Assembly: GCA_022841885.1 (NCBI GenBank)
Contig: JALHQP010000003.1
Location: 1-64,000, forward strand
Length of the DNA: 64,000 nucleotides
From: Aquincola sp.
Lineage (GTDB): Bacteria; Pseudomonadota; Gammaproteobacteria; Burkholderiales; Burkholderiaceae_C
Reading direction: 5' to 3'
The position numbers and the translations under genes were made by a program. Of this stretch, positions 53,362 through 60,803 are shown piece after piece. Numbering within the stretch: position 1 is the first letter of the stretch; the number at the start of each line of letters is the position of its first letter. The notes beneath the pieces are model-generated. The model saw nothing but the letters and a program-made list of their open reading frames with translations, searched no databases and was not told the DNA's origin.

Positions 53362-54350
53362 CTGAACACCGTGTAGCCGACGATGACCGGCAGGACCACG
53401 CAGGCGCCGACGAAGATGATCCACAGCGACTCGGTGCCGCTCGCCGCCTGCCAGACCGTCAGCCGGTCGACCACGAGCCACGGGAACAGGCTGTAGGCCA
53501 GACCGTAGAAGGACAGCATCACGATGCCCACCGCGCCCGCGAAGGGCACCCAGTCGCCGTAGGCACTGCCCTGCGCCAGGCGTGTAGGCAGCCGCCGCAA
53601 CGAGCGATCGACGATGAAGAACAGCAGCAGTGTTGCCAGTGGCAGCGGAGCCAGTAGCACCACGTAGGGCAAGCTGAACCAGCGCTCGAAGATGGCAGGG
53701 CTGACGAGCGGTGTTGCCGCCGAGATCGCCGCCACGCCTGCCGCGGTGAGCCCGAGGGACACTTGCCCCCAACGGACCGCCGCGAGTTGCAGGGAGCCTT
53801 GGGTCTTCATGATCAGCCAGCCGGCACCCAGCAGCATGTAGGTGCCGAGCAGGCACACCGCGATCAGGGCCGAGAACAGCGTGGCCCAGCCATCACTGCG
53901 AAAACCGGTCACCCACTGACCGAGCATGTAGCCCTGCGCCAGGCTGGTCAGCACCGACCCGGCGTTGAAAGCCCGGTTCCACAATGCCTTGCGGTCGGCA
54001 CCCGCCTTGGTGCGGAAGTCGAATGCCACGCCGCGCAGCGTCAGACCCACCAGCATCAGTGCCACCGGCAGGTACAGCGCACCCAGGATCAGCCCGTGCG
54101 CCGGCGGAAAGGCAACCAACAGGATGCCCACGCCCAGCACGAGCCAGGTCTCGTTCGCGTCCCAGAACGGACCGATCGAGGCGACCATCGTGTCCTTGTC
54201 GCGGTCACCGGCGGCACCCAACAAGGTGCCCACGCCCAGGTCGTAGCCGTCGAGGACGACGTAAGCCAGCATCGCCAAACCCATGATGGCGAGAAAGGCC
54301 AACGGCAACCAGCCTCCTGGCGCCGCCAGTGCGGCTTCGATTTCGTTCAT
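53319..54350 (-). CDS. Cytochrome bd quinol oxidase subunit II (CioB type)
   Basis: A 343-residue polytopic protein of the CydB family. LAMLAYVVLDGYDLGVGTL and WDANETWLVLGVGILLVAFP are diagnostic; about eight helices follow. It pairs with CydA as a two-subunit quinol oxidase in the inner membrane. The start overlaps the cydA stop (ATGA). No cydX-like small frame is visible downstream, where the MerR gene overlaps it. Confidence 0.95.
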   Translation of the reverse strand: MNEIEAALAAPGGWLPLAFLAIMGLAMLAYVVLDGYDLGVGTLLGAAGDRDKDTMVASIGPFWDANETWLVLGVGILLVAFPPAHGLILGALYLPVALMLVGLTLRGVAFDFRTKAGADRKALWNRAFNAGSVLTSLAQGYMLGQWVTGFRSDGWATLFSALIAVCLLGTYMLLGAGWLIMKTQGSLQLAAVRWGQVSLGLTAAGVAAISAATPLVSPAIFERWFSLPYVVLLAPLPLATLLLFFIVDRSLRRLPTRLAQGSAYGDWVPFAGAVGIVMLSFYGLAYSLFPWLVVDRLTVWQAASGTESLWIIFVGACVVLPVIVGYTVFSYLVFRGKATALEY

Positions 54351-55741
54351 GCGGCGCCAGCACGCATGCGCCCAAGTGCTGGCAGCGGCCCAGTGGCCGA
54401 ACGCGACGTCTCCGCGGCATTGACCTTGCGCGCGAGCCGGAAGACCGTCGCGACATAGGCCACTGTCAGCGCGAGGTACATGGCGACGTAGATCGCCAGC
54501 GTCAGCGCAATCGTGGGTGCCGGCACCGGCCCGGCGGCTTGGGCCGTGGTGAGCACGCCATGGACCAGCCACGGTTGACGGCCCACTTCAGTCGTGTACC
54601 AGCCAGCGAGCACGGCCAACCAGCCCGAGAACGTCATCGCGAGCAAGGCCGCCGTCAGCAGCGGCGATGGCCCAGGGCGGCTGTTCGAGCGCAATTGCCA
54701 CCATCCGATCCAGCTGACGGCCAGCATCAGCACTCCGATGCCGACCATCAGGCGAAAGCTGAAAAACACCGGTGCCACGGGCGGGTGCTGGCCTTCATAC
54801 GCGTCCAGCCCCTTCACCTCCCCGTCGAGCTCGTGCGTCAGCACCAGCGAGGCGAGCTTGGGCAGTTCGATCGCAAAACGGGTCTCGCGCGCCGCTTCAT
54901 CGGGCAGGCCGAACACGGTCATCGGCGCACCTTTCTGGGTCCGCCAGATGCCTTCCATGGCGGCCACCTTGGCCGGCTGGTGCTGCAGGGTGTTCAAGCC
55001 ATGCAGGTCGCCGACCACGATCTGCAGCGGGATCAGCAGTGCCGCCACCGCCACGCCAGTGCGCATCGTCAGCTTGACATCGTCACCCCGGTCACCCTGC
55101 CGCCAGCGGTAGGCGCTGATGCCGGCCACGAGGAACGCCACTGTGAGCCCCGAGGCGATCATCATGTGCGACAGCCGGTAGGGCAGCGACGGGTTGAAGA
55201 TGATGGCCCACCAGTCGGTGGCATGCGCCACGCCGTCGCGCAACTCGAAACCGGCTGGCGTGTGCATCCACGAGTTGAGCACCAGGATCCAGAACGCCGA
55301 CAGGGTGGTGCCGCCCGCGACGAGCACCGTGGCCAGCGTGTGCACGCGGTTGCCGACGCGGCGGTGCCCGTAGAGCATGATGCCGAGGAACGTGGCCTCG
55401 AGGAAGAAGGCCGTCAGCACTTCATAGGCCAGCAACGGGCCGGCGATGTTGCCGACCGCCTGCATGAAGCCTGGCCAGTTGGTGCCGAACTGGAAGCTCA
55501 TCGTGATGCCGCTGACCACGCCGAGCGCGAAGGTCAGTGCGAACACCTTGACCCACAGGTGATAGGCCCGCAACCATGGGGTGTCGGCGGTGAAGGGCAG
55601 CCCGTGGCGGCGAGCCCACCGGTTGTGCCGCAGCTTGAAGTACAGGAGTGCCCAGCCGAGCGCGATGCTGATCGTCGGGAACAGGATGTGGAAGGTGATG
55701 TTGGACGCGAACTGGACGCGTGCGAGCAGAAGGGGGTCCAC
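54347..55741 (-). CDS. Cytochrome bd quinol oxidase subunit I (CioA type, short Q-loop)
   Basis: A 464-residue subunit carrying the three haems. The haem b595 His is in ASNITFHILFPT near residue 18; GRQPWLVHGVL and the quinol-binding region before it are typical. At 464 residues it is well short of E. coli CydA, matching the short Q-loop, cyanide-insensitive oxidase group. It reduces O2 with ubiquinol without pumping protons. The start is GTG 55741 with AGGACC upstream. A candidate ECF promoter lies 30-58 bp upstream. Confidence 0.94.
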   Translation of the reverse strand: MDPLLLARVQFASNITFHILFPTISIALGWALLYFKLRHNRWARRHGLPFTADTPWLRAYHLWVKVFALTFALGVVSGITMSFQFGTNWPGFMQAVGNIAGPLLAYEVLTAFFLEATFLGIMLYGHRRVGNRVHTLATVLVAGGTTLSAFWILVLNSWMHTPAGFELRDGVAHATDWWAIIFNPSLPYRLSHMMIASGLTVAFLVAGISAYRWRQGDRGDDVKLTMRTGVAVAALLIPLQIVVGDLHGLNTLQHQPAKVAAMEGIWRTQKGAPMTVFGLPDEAARETRFAIELPKLASLVLTHELDGEVKGLDAYEGQHPPVAPVFFSFRLMVGIGVLMLAVSWIGWWQLRSNSRPGPSPLLTAALLAMTFSGWLAVLAGWYTTEVGRQPWLVHGVLTTAQAAGPVPAPTIALTLAIYVAMYLALTVAYVATVFRLARKVNAAETSRSATGPLPALGRMRAGAA

Positions 55742-55769
55742 GATGAGGGTCCTGAGAGGGTCTACCCTC

Positions 55770-55799
55770 TGATAACGAGATACCGCGGCCGAAGTTGCA
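55770..55799 (-). promoter_or_regulatory. Candidate ECF-sigma promoter of cydAB (site C)
   Basis: On the minus strand TGCAACTTC (55799-55791), a 14-nt spacer ending in C, and GTTATCA (55776-55770). The expected start of transcription is near 55762, giving a leader of about 20 nt. The arrangement is identical to the two sites around the sigma gene. Confidence 0.68.
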
Positions 55800-55975
55800 C
55801 CGGTCGGCTCGACGGTCAACAACCCTTCGAGACTCGTGCGTTCCACCGTACCTCCCACCGGGCGGGGATCCGCAAGTTGCTATGCTTTGAACAGCGTTTG
55901 CATCGTGGCGATGGACCGCTCGTGTTCTTGTCGCCGGACAGACGTCCTCACAGCATCGTTGAACAGATCCGAACC

Positions 55976-56398
55976 GTGTTGATTCGCCTGATCTACCTGA
56001 GCAGACCCGTCGGCCCGCAGACCGCTGAGCTCACCGATTCGATCCTGCGCAAGGCCCACGCCTGGAACACGCAAAACGACATCACGGGCATGCTCTGCGA
56101 GGGCCAGGGTGTGTACCTGCAGGCGCTGGAAGGGGAGCGCAACAAGGTCACGGGTCTGTACGCGCGCATTCATGCAGACCCGCGCCACAAGGACCTGGAG
56201 CTGCTTCATTGCGAGAGCATCACCGAACGGCGCTACCGGGGATGGTCCATGGCCCGCGTCAGTCTGTCCGACGTGGACCCGCAAACCAAGATCGTCTGGC
56301 CGGAGTTCGATCCCTACTCGGCCAGCGGCGCGCTGGTCATGGCGCGCATCGACGAACTCGTCGCCCGCGGCAGCCCCTTGCAGGCATCACAGTCCTGA
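55976..56398 (+). CDS. BLUF-domain blue-light sensor
   Basis: A 140-residue single-domain BLUF protein. The flavin-site residues Y7, N31, Q49, W90 and M92 have exactly the spacing of AppA (Y21, N45, Q63, W104, M106). Segments are LIRLIYLSR, ITGMLCEGQGVYLQALEG and RYRGWSMARVSL. There is no output domain, so it must signal through a partner; a MerR-type protein is the precedent (E. coli BluF with BluR). The start is GTG 55976, which gives the usual BLUF N-terminus. It is divergent from cydA and convergent with the anti-sigma gene. Confidence 0.95.
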   Translation: MLIRLIYLSRPVGPQTAELTDSILRKAHAWNTQNDITGMLCEGQGVYLQALEGERNKVTGLYARIHADPRHKDLELLHCESITERRYRGWSMARVSLSDVDPQTKIVWPEFDPYSASGALVMARIDELVARGSPLQASQS

Positions 56399-56405
56399 GC
56401 GCGAC

Positions 56406-56430
56406 CTGCCCGGGCTTCGTCGCCCGGCAG
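56406..56430. terminator. Hairpin between convergent BLUF and anti-sigma genes
   Basis: CTGC-C-CGGGC (56406-56415) and GCCCG-GCAG (56422-56430) pair around a TTCGTC loop with one bulged C. It lies in the 57-bp gap between the two stop codons and could end transcription from both sides, though there is no T-tract. Confidence 0.45.
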
Positions 56431-56455
56431 CGCCTGCGCTTGTCGCAATCCTCGC

Positions 56456-56668
56456 TCAGCCTTTGCGCGGTTGGGCTCGGCGCACCGCGGCGAGGATTCG
56501 CAGCGTGTAGCCCGCGTCCAGTGAGCGGAGCCCGGCCAGACCGTCGCGAATCAGCTGCTGCGCCGAGACTTCGTCGCGCAGAGCCGCGTCGTGCTTCAGG
56601 CGCTCGAGCAGCGTCGTCAGCTCGGCTTGAGTCAGCTCGCCGTCCAGCAGGCGTGAGGCGTCATTCAT
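56456..56668 (-). CDS. Minimal anti-sigma factor (RseA N-terminal-like)
   Basis: A 70-residue soluble protein (MNDASRLLDGELTQAELTTL, then HDAALRDEVSAQQLIRDGL). The LLDGEL-start and the following helices resemble the sigma-binding N-terminal domain of RseA. There is no membrane helix, no zinc-binding HxxxCxxC and no sensor domain. It lies 10 bp after the sigma gene on the same strand. I infer that it binds the sigma factor; how it would sense a signal is unclear. Confidence 0.72.
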   Translation of the reverse strand: MNDASRLLDGELTQAELTTLLERLKHDAALRDEVSAQQLIRDGLAGLRSLDAGYTLRILAAVRRAQPRKG

Positions 56669-56678
56669 GGCATGGTTC

Positions 56679-57281
56679 CTACCAGCGCCTGTCGCGCGTG
56701 GGCGCAAGCAGCGGGCGCACGCGATCGGCGATCGCGTCACGCGCCCGGAAGATGTGGGACTTGACGGTATTCAAGGGCTGCCCGAGCGCCGCCGCGATGG
56801 TCTTGTAGTCCAGCCCATCGACTTCACGCATCAGCAGCGCTCGGCGCTGGGCCTCCGGCAAGGCCGCGACTTCCGTGTCGATGCGTTCGAACAGTTGGTT
56901 GGCCATGGCCTCTTCCTCGGGGCTGGGGGCGGACCCGAATTTCTCGTCCCCGCCGGCATCGTCGAGCCCAGGTATGGGCCGATCGTCTTGCCGGTTCTGC
57001 GCGCTGCGCAGATAGCTCCTGGCCGCATTGCGGGCGATCGTGAACAGCCAGGCCGCGAAGTTGCCATCGGGCCTGTAAGTCGGCAGGGCAAGAAAGGCGC
57101 TCAAGAAAACCTCCTGGGTCAATTCTTCGGTGATCGAGTCGTCGCGCACGAACCGGCCAATCGTTGCGGCGACCCGCCGCTGGTACTTCACCACCAGCAC
57201 TTCGAACGCCACGGTCTCGCCCTGCTGGGCCCGCGCGACCAGCGCCGCGTCGATACCGCCTGCGAGCAGGGGTTCACTCAT
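56679..57281 (-). CDS. ECF (RpoE-like) sigma factor
   Basis: A 200-residue group IV sigma factor. Region 2 covers about residues 25-95 (FEVLVVKYQRRVAATIGRFV; ITEELTQEVFLSAFLALPTY; NFAAWLFTIARNAARSYLR). Region 4 covers 135-190 (LPEAQRRALLMREVDGLDYK; TIAAALGQPLNTVKSHIFRA). The linker is acidic and disordered. A promoter-like motif 95-120 bp upstream matches two others in the island, suggesting autoregulation. Confidence 0.94.
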   Translation of the reverse strand: MSEPLLAGGIDAALVARAQQGETVAFEVLVVKYQRRVAATIGRFVRDDSITEELTQEVFLSAFLALPTYRPDGNFAAWLFTIARNAARSYLRSAQNRQDDRPIPGLDDAGGDEKFGSAPSPEEEAMANQLFERIDTEVAALPEAQRRALLMREVDGLDYKTIAAALGQPLNTVKSHIFRARDAIADRVRPLLAPTRDRRW

Positions 57282-57374
57282 TGCAGCCGCCCTGATCCAT
57301 TCAGGCTGCGAGCGGCCGGGGACCTCCGTCTCGAGTCCTGATGCTCCCCGTCGAAGACGTGGGTGGCACAGACC

Positions 57375-57404
57375 CCAGTACGCAGCGGCGACATCAAAGT
57401 TGCA
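57375..57404 (-). promoter_or_regulatory. Candidate ECF-sigma promoter of the sigma gene (site B)
   Basis: On the minus strand TGCAACTTT (57404-57396), a 14-nt spacer ending in C, and GTACTGG (57381-57375). It lies in the 309-bp non-coding stretch (57282-57590) between the sigma gene and the divergent flavoprotein gene and gives a leader of about 85 nt. Confidence 0.65.
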
Positions 57405-57527
57405 GCGGGGAGTGTCAGGCCGAGCGTGCGCCGGCGTGGAAGACCTGTCCCCACCTCACGCCTTGAACCCATCGCCAACGCTCGATGGCCCACCGGCTGA
57501 GTCCACTGCAGTTCGTCGCCGATCAAG

Positions 57528-57557
57528 TGCAACTTTCAAGATGTCTCGGCGTTATGG
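57528..57557 (+). promoter_or_regulatory. Candidate ECF-sigma promoter of the flavoprotein-coq7-ubiG-SOUL operon (site A)
   Basis: TGCAACTTT (57528-57536), a 14-nt spacer ending in C, and GTTATGG (57551-57557). Transcription should start near 57564, about 27 nt before the ATG at 57591; a GGAGGGG Shine-Dalgarno follows. Same geometry as sites B and C. Confidence 0.68.
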
Positions 57558-57590
57558 AAGACACAGGTCACTAACGCGGAGGGGATAGCC

Positions 57591-58742
57591 TTGATGACAC
57601 ATCAGTGCAGCATCGATGCGGCCAGTATATGGACCCGCCAGTCCCTGCCGCGCGTGGCGGTCATCGGCGCCGGCTTCGCGGGGCTGAGCTGTGCCCGGGC
57701 GTTGTCTCAGCGCGGCTGCAACCCCGTTGTCTTCGAGGCCGACGATCGCCTCGGCGGGCGCTGCAGCTCGCGCTCCACCCCCATCGGCGTGTTCGACGAC
57801 GGCGCCCAGTGCATCAACGGCGCCCCCCGCCTGGCCACTCTGGCCGTGCAACGCCCCGGTGAGCTGGTTGCGATGCATCCATGGACCGTGCCGGCGACAC
57901 CCGCCGAAGAGGCGCGCGACCGCAAGGACTGGAAGCTAGAGGTAGACGAAGCGAACGTCGACCGCACCTTGAACCTGATGGGCTCGGTGGGCGTGCCGTC
58001 GATGCAAACGCTGGCCGAGGCCCTGGCAGAGCCACTGGACGTTCGGCTGCGCACGCCCATCCTGCAAGCCCGACGTCGAGGCTCCAACTGGCTTCTGCGG
58101 GGACCCGCTGGGGGGTTCGACGAGGACTTCCAGGCCCTGGTGCTCGCCCTCCCGGCGCCTCAGGCGATGCCGCTCCTGCACGAGTCCGCACCGCTCACGG
58201 ACGCTCTGCGCGCCGTTCGCTTCCGCAGCCGTTGGGTGCTCCTGCTCGGGTCCGAGCGTCCGGTCCCGTTGCCCGGGTACCGGGAGTTCCAGGGCAGTCC
58301 CATCGAAAGGGTCGCTGCCATGCACAGCAAGCCGGGGCGCCCTGGCTTCAGGCCCCAGCGCTGGTTCATCGAGGCCGACGAGCGGTGGTCGCTACAGCAT
58401 GAGCATGACGACGCGGAGACCGTGGCCGATCTGCTGCTCGAGAACTTTTGCGCGCACGCGGGCCGGAAGGTGACTCCCAACTACCTGCGAGCGCACCACT
58501 GGCCTCACGCGTTCGTCGAGAAGCCCGCCACCACGCCCCGGCACTCGCAATGCCTGTGGGACGGCGACGTGCAGCTTGGCGTCTGCGGCGACAGCGTGGT
58601 CACGAGTACGGTCGGCCGCGTTCACGACAGCGGTGTCGCCATGGCACGAGCGGTCGCCGAGGGCCTGACGTCTCGCCGCCGAAGCATCGTCGCGGCCCCA
58701 CTCGACAGGAGCCGAAGCCCGCAGCTGGAGCCGCAGCTGTGA
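57591..58742 (+). CDS. Renalase-like FAD-dependent oxidoreductase 2
   Basis: A 383-residue flavoprotein. VAVIGAGFAGLSCARALSQR and DRLGGRCSSRSTPIGVFDDG bind FAD; the C-terminal LGVCGDSVVTSTVGRVHDSG matches the equivalent segment of flavoprotein 1. The substrate is unknown. ATG 57591 follows GGAGGGG; a second ATG lies one codon later. Its end overlaps the coq7-like gene as GTGA. It is the first gene of the ECF-type operon. Confidence 0.88.
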   Translation: MMTHQCSIDAASIWTRQSLPRVAVIGAGFAGLSCARALSQRGCNPVVFEADDRLGGRCSSRSTPIGVFDDGAQCINGAPRLATLAVQRPGELVAMHPWTVPATPAEEARDRKDWKLEVDEANVDRTLNLMGSVGVPSMQTLAEALAEPLDVRLRTPILQARRRGSNWLLRGPAGGFDEDFQALVLALPAPQAMPLLHESAPLTDALRAVRFRSRWVLLLGSERPVPLPGYREFQGSPIERVAAMHSKPGRPGFRPQRWFIEADERWSLQHEHDDAETVADLLLENFCAHAGRKVTPNYLRAHHWPHAFVEKPATTPRHSQCLWDGDVQLGVCGDSVVTSTVGRVHDSGVAMARAVAEGLTSRRRSIVAAPLDRSRSPQLEPQL

Positions 58743-59341
58743 CGGCCGGATCGATCGTCGCGCCCTCGCGAGGTAGCGCCGGTCTCGGCGATTCGAGCCC
58801 GTTGCCGTCGAGGCTGCTATCGGACCTGCGCACCGACCACGCCGGCGAAACCGGCGCCGTGATGATCTACCGCGGCATCCTGGCTGTATCGCGCGACGCG
58901 GCCGTTCGTCGGTTTGCGTCAGGCCATCTCGCGACGGAAGCGGAACATCTCGCCGCGATCGAGCGGCTGCTGACGCCGCGGCGGCGCAGCCGGCTGTTGC
59001 CGCTGTGGCGCGCCGCCGGATGGCTGACCGGCGCGTTGCCGGCGAGGGTCGGGCCGCGCGCGGTGTACGCCACCATCGAGGCCGTCGAGACCTTCGTCGA
59101 TCATCACTACACCGATCAGATCGAGTTCATCGACCGGCTGGACTCGGGCCGCACGCATGCACCCCTGCAGGCGTTGCAGGCGCTTCTGCTGTCGTTGCGT
59201 GGCGACGAAATCGGCCATCGCGACGAGGCCGCCGCGCTCCTCGACTGCCACGCGGGCCCACCGTCCCTCGTGCTGCGTCTTTGGACCCGCGCGATCGGCA
59301 TCGGCTCGCGCGTGGCAGTGCGGATCTGCCGCCGGGTTTGA
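58739..59341 (+). CDS. COQ7-type demethoxyubiquinone hydroxylase
   Basis: A 200-residue membrane-associated di-iron hydroxylase. Ligands fit E37 (DHAGETGAVMIYRG), E67/H70 (ATEAEHLAAIE), E117 (IEAVETFVDHHY) and E157/H160 (RGDEIGHRDEA). It hydroxylates C6 of the quinone ring in the penultimate step of ubiquinone synthesis. The start is GTG, overlapping the flavoprotein stop. UbiG, the next enzyme in the pathway, is encoded 3 bp downstream. Confidence 0.9.
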   Translation: MTAGSIVAPSRGSAGLGDSSPLPSRLLSDLRTDHAGETGAVMIYRGILAVSRDAAVRRFASGHLATEAEHLAAIERLLTPRRRSRLLPLWRAAGWLTGALPARVGPRAVYATIEAVETFVDHHYTDQIEFIDRLDSGRTHAPLQALQALLLSLRGDEIGHRDEAAALLDCHAGPPSLVLRLWTRAIGIGSRVAVRICRRV

Positions 59342-59344
59342 CGC

Positions 59345-60109
59345 ATGACCTCCGACACGGATTCAATGGCACCGACCAGCACCATTCGCAGCGACGAAGT
59401 CGAGCGCTTCAACCGGCTCGCCGCGACCTGGTGGGACCGCACCGGACCGATGCGGCCCTTGCACGTCGTCAACGAACTGCGGCTGGGCCATGTGCTCGAA
59501 CAGATCGCCCGGCGTTTCGGGCGGCCGGCCGGTGCGCTGCAGGGCCTGCGTATCCTCGACGTCGGTTGCGGCGCCGGCCTGATGTGCGAACCGCTGGCGC
59601 AGCGCGGCGCGCAGGTGGTCGGTATCGACGCCGCCGCGAACAACATCGCCGCCGCGCGGCTGCATGCGAACGCCAGTGGTCTGCCCATCGACTATCGCGT
59701 CGGCGAGCCGCAGGCCGCGTTGCACGACGGCGAGTCCTTCGACGTGCTGCTGCTGCTCGAGGTGGTCGAGCATGTCGACGATGTGCCGACCTTCGTGCGC
59801 GACGCGGTGGCCCACCTCGCGCCCGGCGGGCTGCTGCTGGCCTCGACCATCAACCGCACGCTGCGCAGCTACCTGGCCGCGATCGTCGGCGCCGAGGTGG
59901 TCTTCCGGGTGCTGCCCCGGGGCACGCACCGCTGGGCGCAGTTCGTGCGACCCGAAGAACTCGAGCAGGCCGCTGCGGCCTGCGGCCTGGCCCCCGGCGA
60001 GCGTCGCGGCATGGCTTACCTGCCGGCTGTTCACCGCGCGTGGTGGACCCGAAACCTGTCCGTCAACTACATCGCCAGCTTCGCCAAGCCCGGCAACGCC
60101 ACGCCATGA
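59345..60109 (+). CDS. ubiG: Ubiquinone O-methyltransferase UbiG
   Basis: A 254-residue SAM-dependent methyltransferase. FNRLAATWWDRTGPMRPLH at the N-terminus, the SAM motif ILDVGCGAGLMCEPLAQRGA, EVVEHVDDVP, STINRTLRSYLAAIVGAEVV and LPRGTHRWAQFVRPEEL are all UbiG hallmarks. It methylates the hydroxyl that COQ7 introduces, the last step to ubiquinone. It overlaps the SOUL gene by 4 bp. Whether this is the only ubiG copy in the genome cannot be told from the window. Confidence 0.94.
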   Translation: MTSDTDSMAPTSTIRSDEVERFNRLAATWWDRTGPMRPLHVVNELRLGHVLEQIARRFGRPAGALQGLRILDVGCGAGLMCEPLAQRGAQVVGIDAAANNIAAARLHANASGLPIDYRVGEPQAALHDGESFDVLLLLEVVEHVDDVPTFVRDAVAHLAPGGLLLASTINRTLRSYLAAIVGAEVVFRVLPRGTHRWAQFVRPEELEQAAAACGLAPGERRGMAYLPAVHRAWWTRNLSVNYIASFAKPGNATP

Positions 60110-60738
60110 ACCGTAACCTGTCTTCAACTCTGCTGCGCCACCTGCTGTGGCTCACACTTGCCGCCATGCCGCTCGCTGGCCACGCCATCGAAGAGCCCGA
60201 CTACCAGGTCATCCGCCAACTCGACCGCAACGTGGAGCTGCGCCAGTACGCGCCCTATGTTGTGGCCGAGGTGGTGTTGAACGCCAGCGCCGACACGGCG
60301 GGCAACCAGGCCTTTCCGATCCTCGCCGGCTACATCTTCGGCAAGAACAAGGGCGAGCGGAAGTTCGCGATGACCGCGCCGGTGACGCAGAGCGCCGAGC
60401 CCGTGACGATGGCGATGACCGCACCGGTGACGCAGGCCGCCGTGCCGGGCGGCATGCGCGTGCAGTTCGTGCTGCCCAAGGGTGTGACACTCGAGTCCGC
60501 CCCCGAGCCGCTCGACCCCCGTGTGCAATTGCGCCTGGTGCCGGCCAGCCGATGGGCAGCGATTCGCTACTCGGGCACCTGGTCGCAGTCCAACGATGAC
60601 GAGCACCTGGCGCTGCTGAAGGCCACGCTCGACACGGCGGGCGTGGCGACGCAAGGCGGACCGGTGCTGGCGCGCTACAACGCGCCCTACACGCCATGGT
60701 TCCTGCGCCGCAACGAGATCTGGCTGGCTCTGCGCTGA
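60106..60738 (+). CDS. SOUL-family haem-binding protein, exported
   Basis: A 210-residue protein with a Sec signal (LLRHLLWLTLAAMPLAGHA, cleavage near residue 27) and a SOUL domain: EEPDYQVIRQLDRNVELRQY, GYIFGKNKGERKFAMTAPVT and a second MAMTAPVTQ. Family members bind haem or porphyrins. The periplasmic location and the quinone-gene neighbours suggest porphyrin handling under oxidative stress; that is inference. It is the last gene of the operon. Confidence 0.92.
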   Translation: MNRNLSSTLLRHLLWLTLAAMPLAGHAIEEPDYQVIRQLDRNVELRQYAPYVVAEVVLNASADTAGNQAFPILAGYIFGKNKGERKFAMTAPVTQSAEPVTMAMTAPVTQAAVPGGMRVQFVLPKGVTLESAPEPLDPRVQLRLVPASRWAAIRYSGTWSQSNDDEHLALLKATLDTAGVATQGGPVLARYNAPYTPWFLRRNEIWLALR

Positions 60739-60803
60739 GCGCGAGTGCCCGGTCGAACGCCTGGCTGTCGCACCCGTCGCGCCTGTCTGGCGCGCGTGCG
60801 CGC

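Noticed and set aside
55815-55850. CAAC...CGTT near 55817-55840 as an ECF promoter for the BLUF gene
   Set aside because: The spacing is off by one or two bases and neither box matches beyond four positions.
46191-60738. Horizontally acquired element with integrase or att sites
   Set aside because: No integrase, transposase, flanking direct repeat or tRNA boundary is visible, and codon usage looks like that of the neighbours. Only the split of the btu genes hints at insertion.
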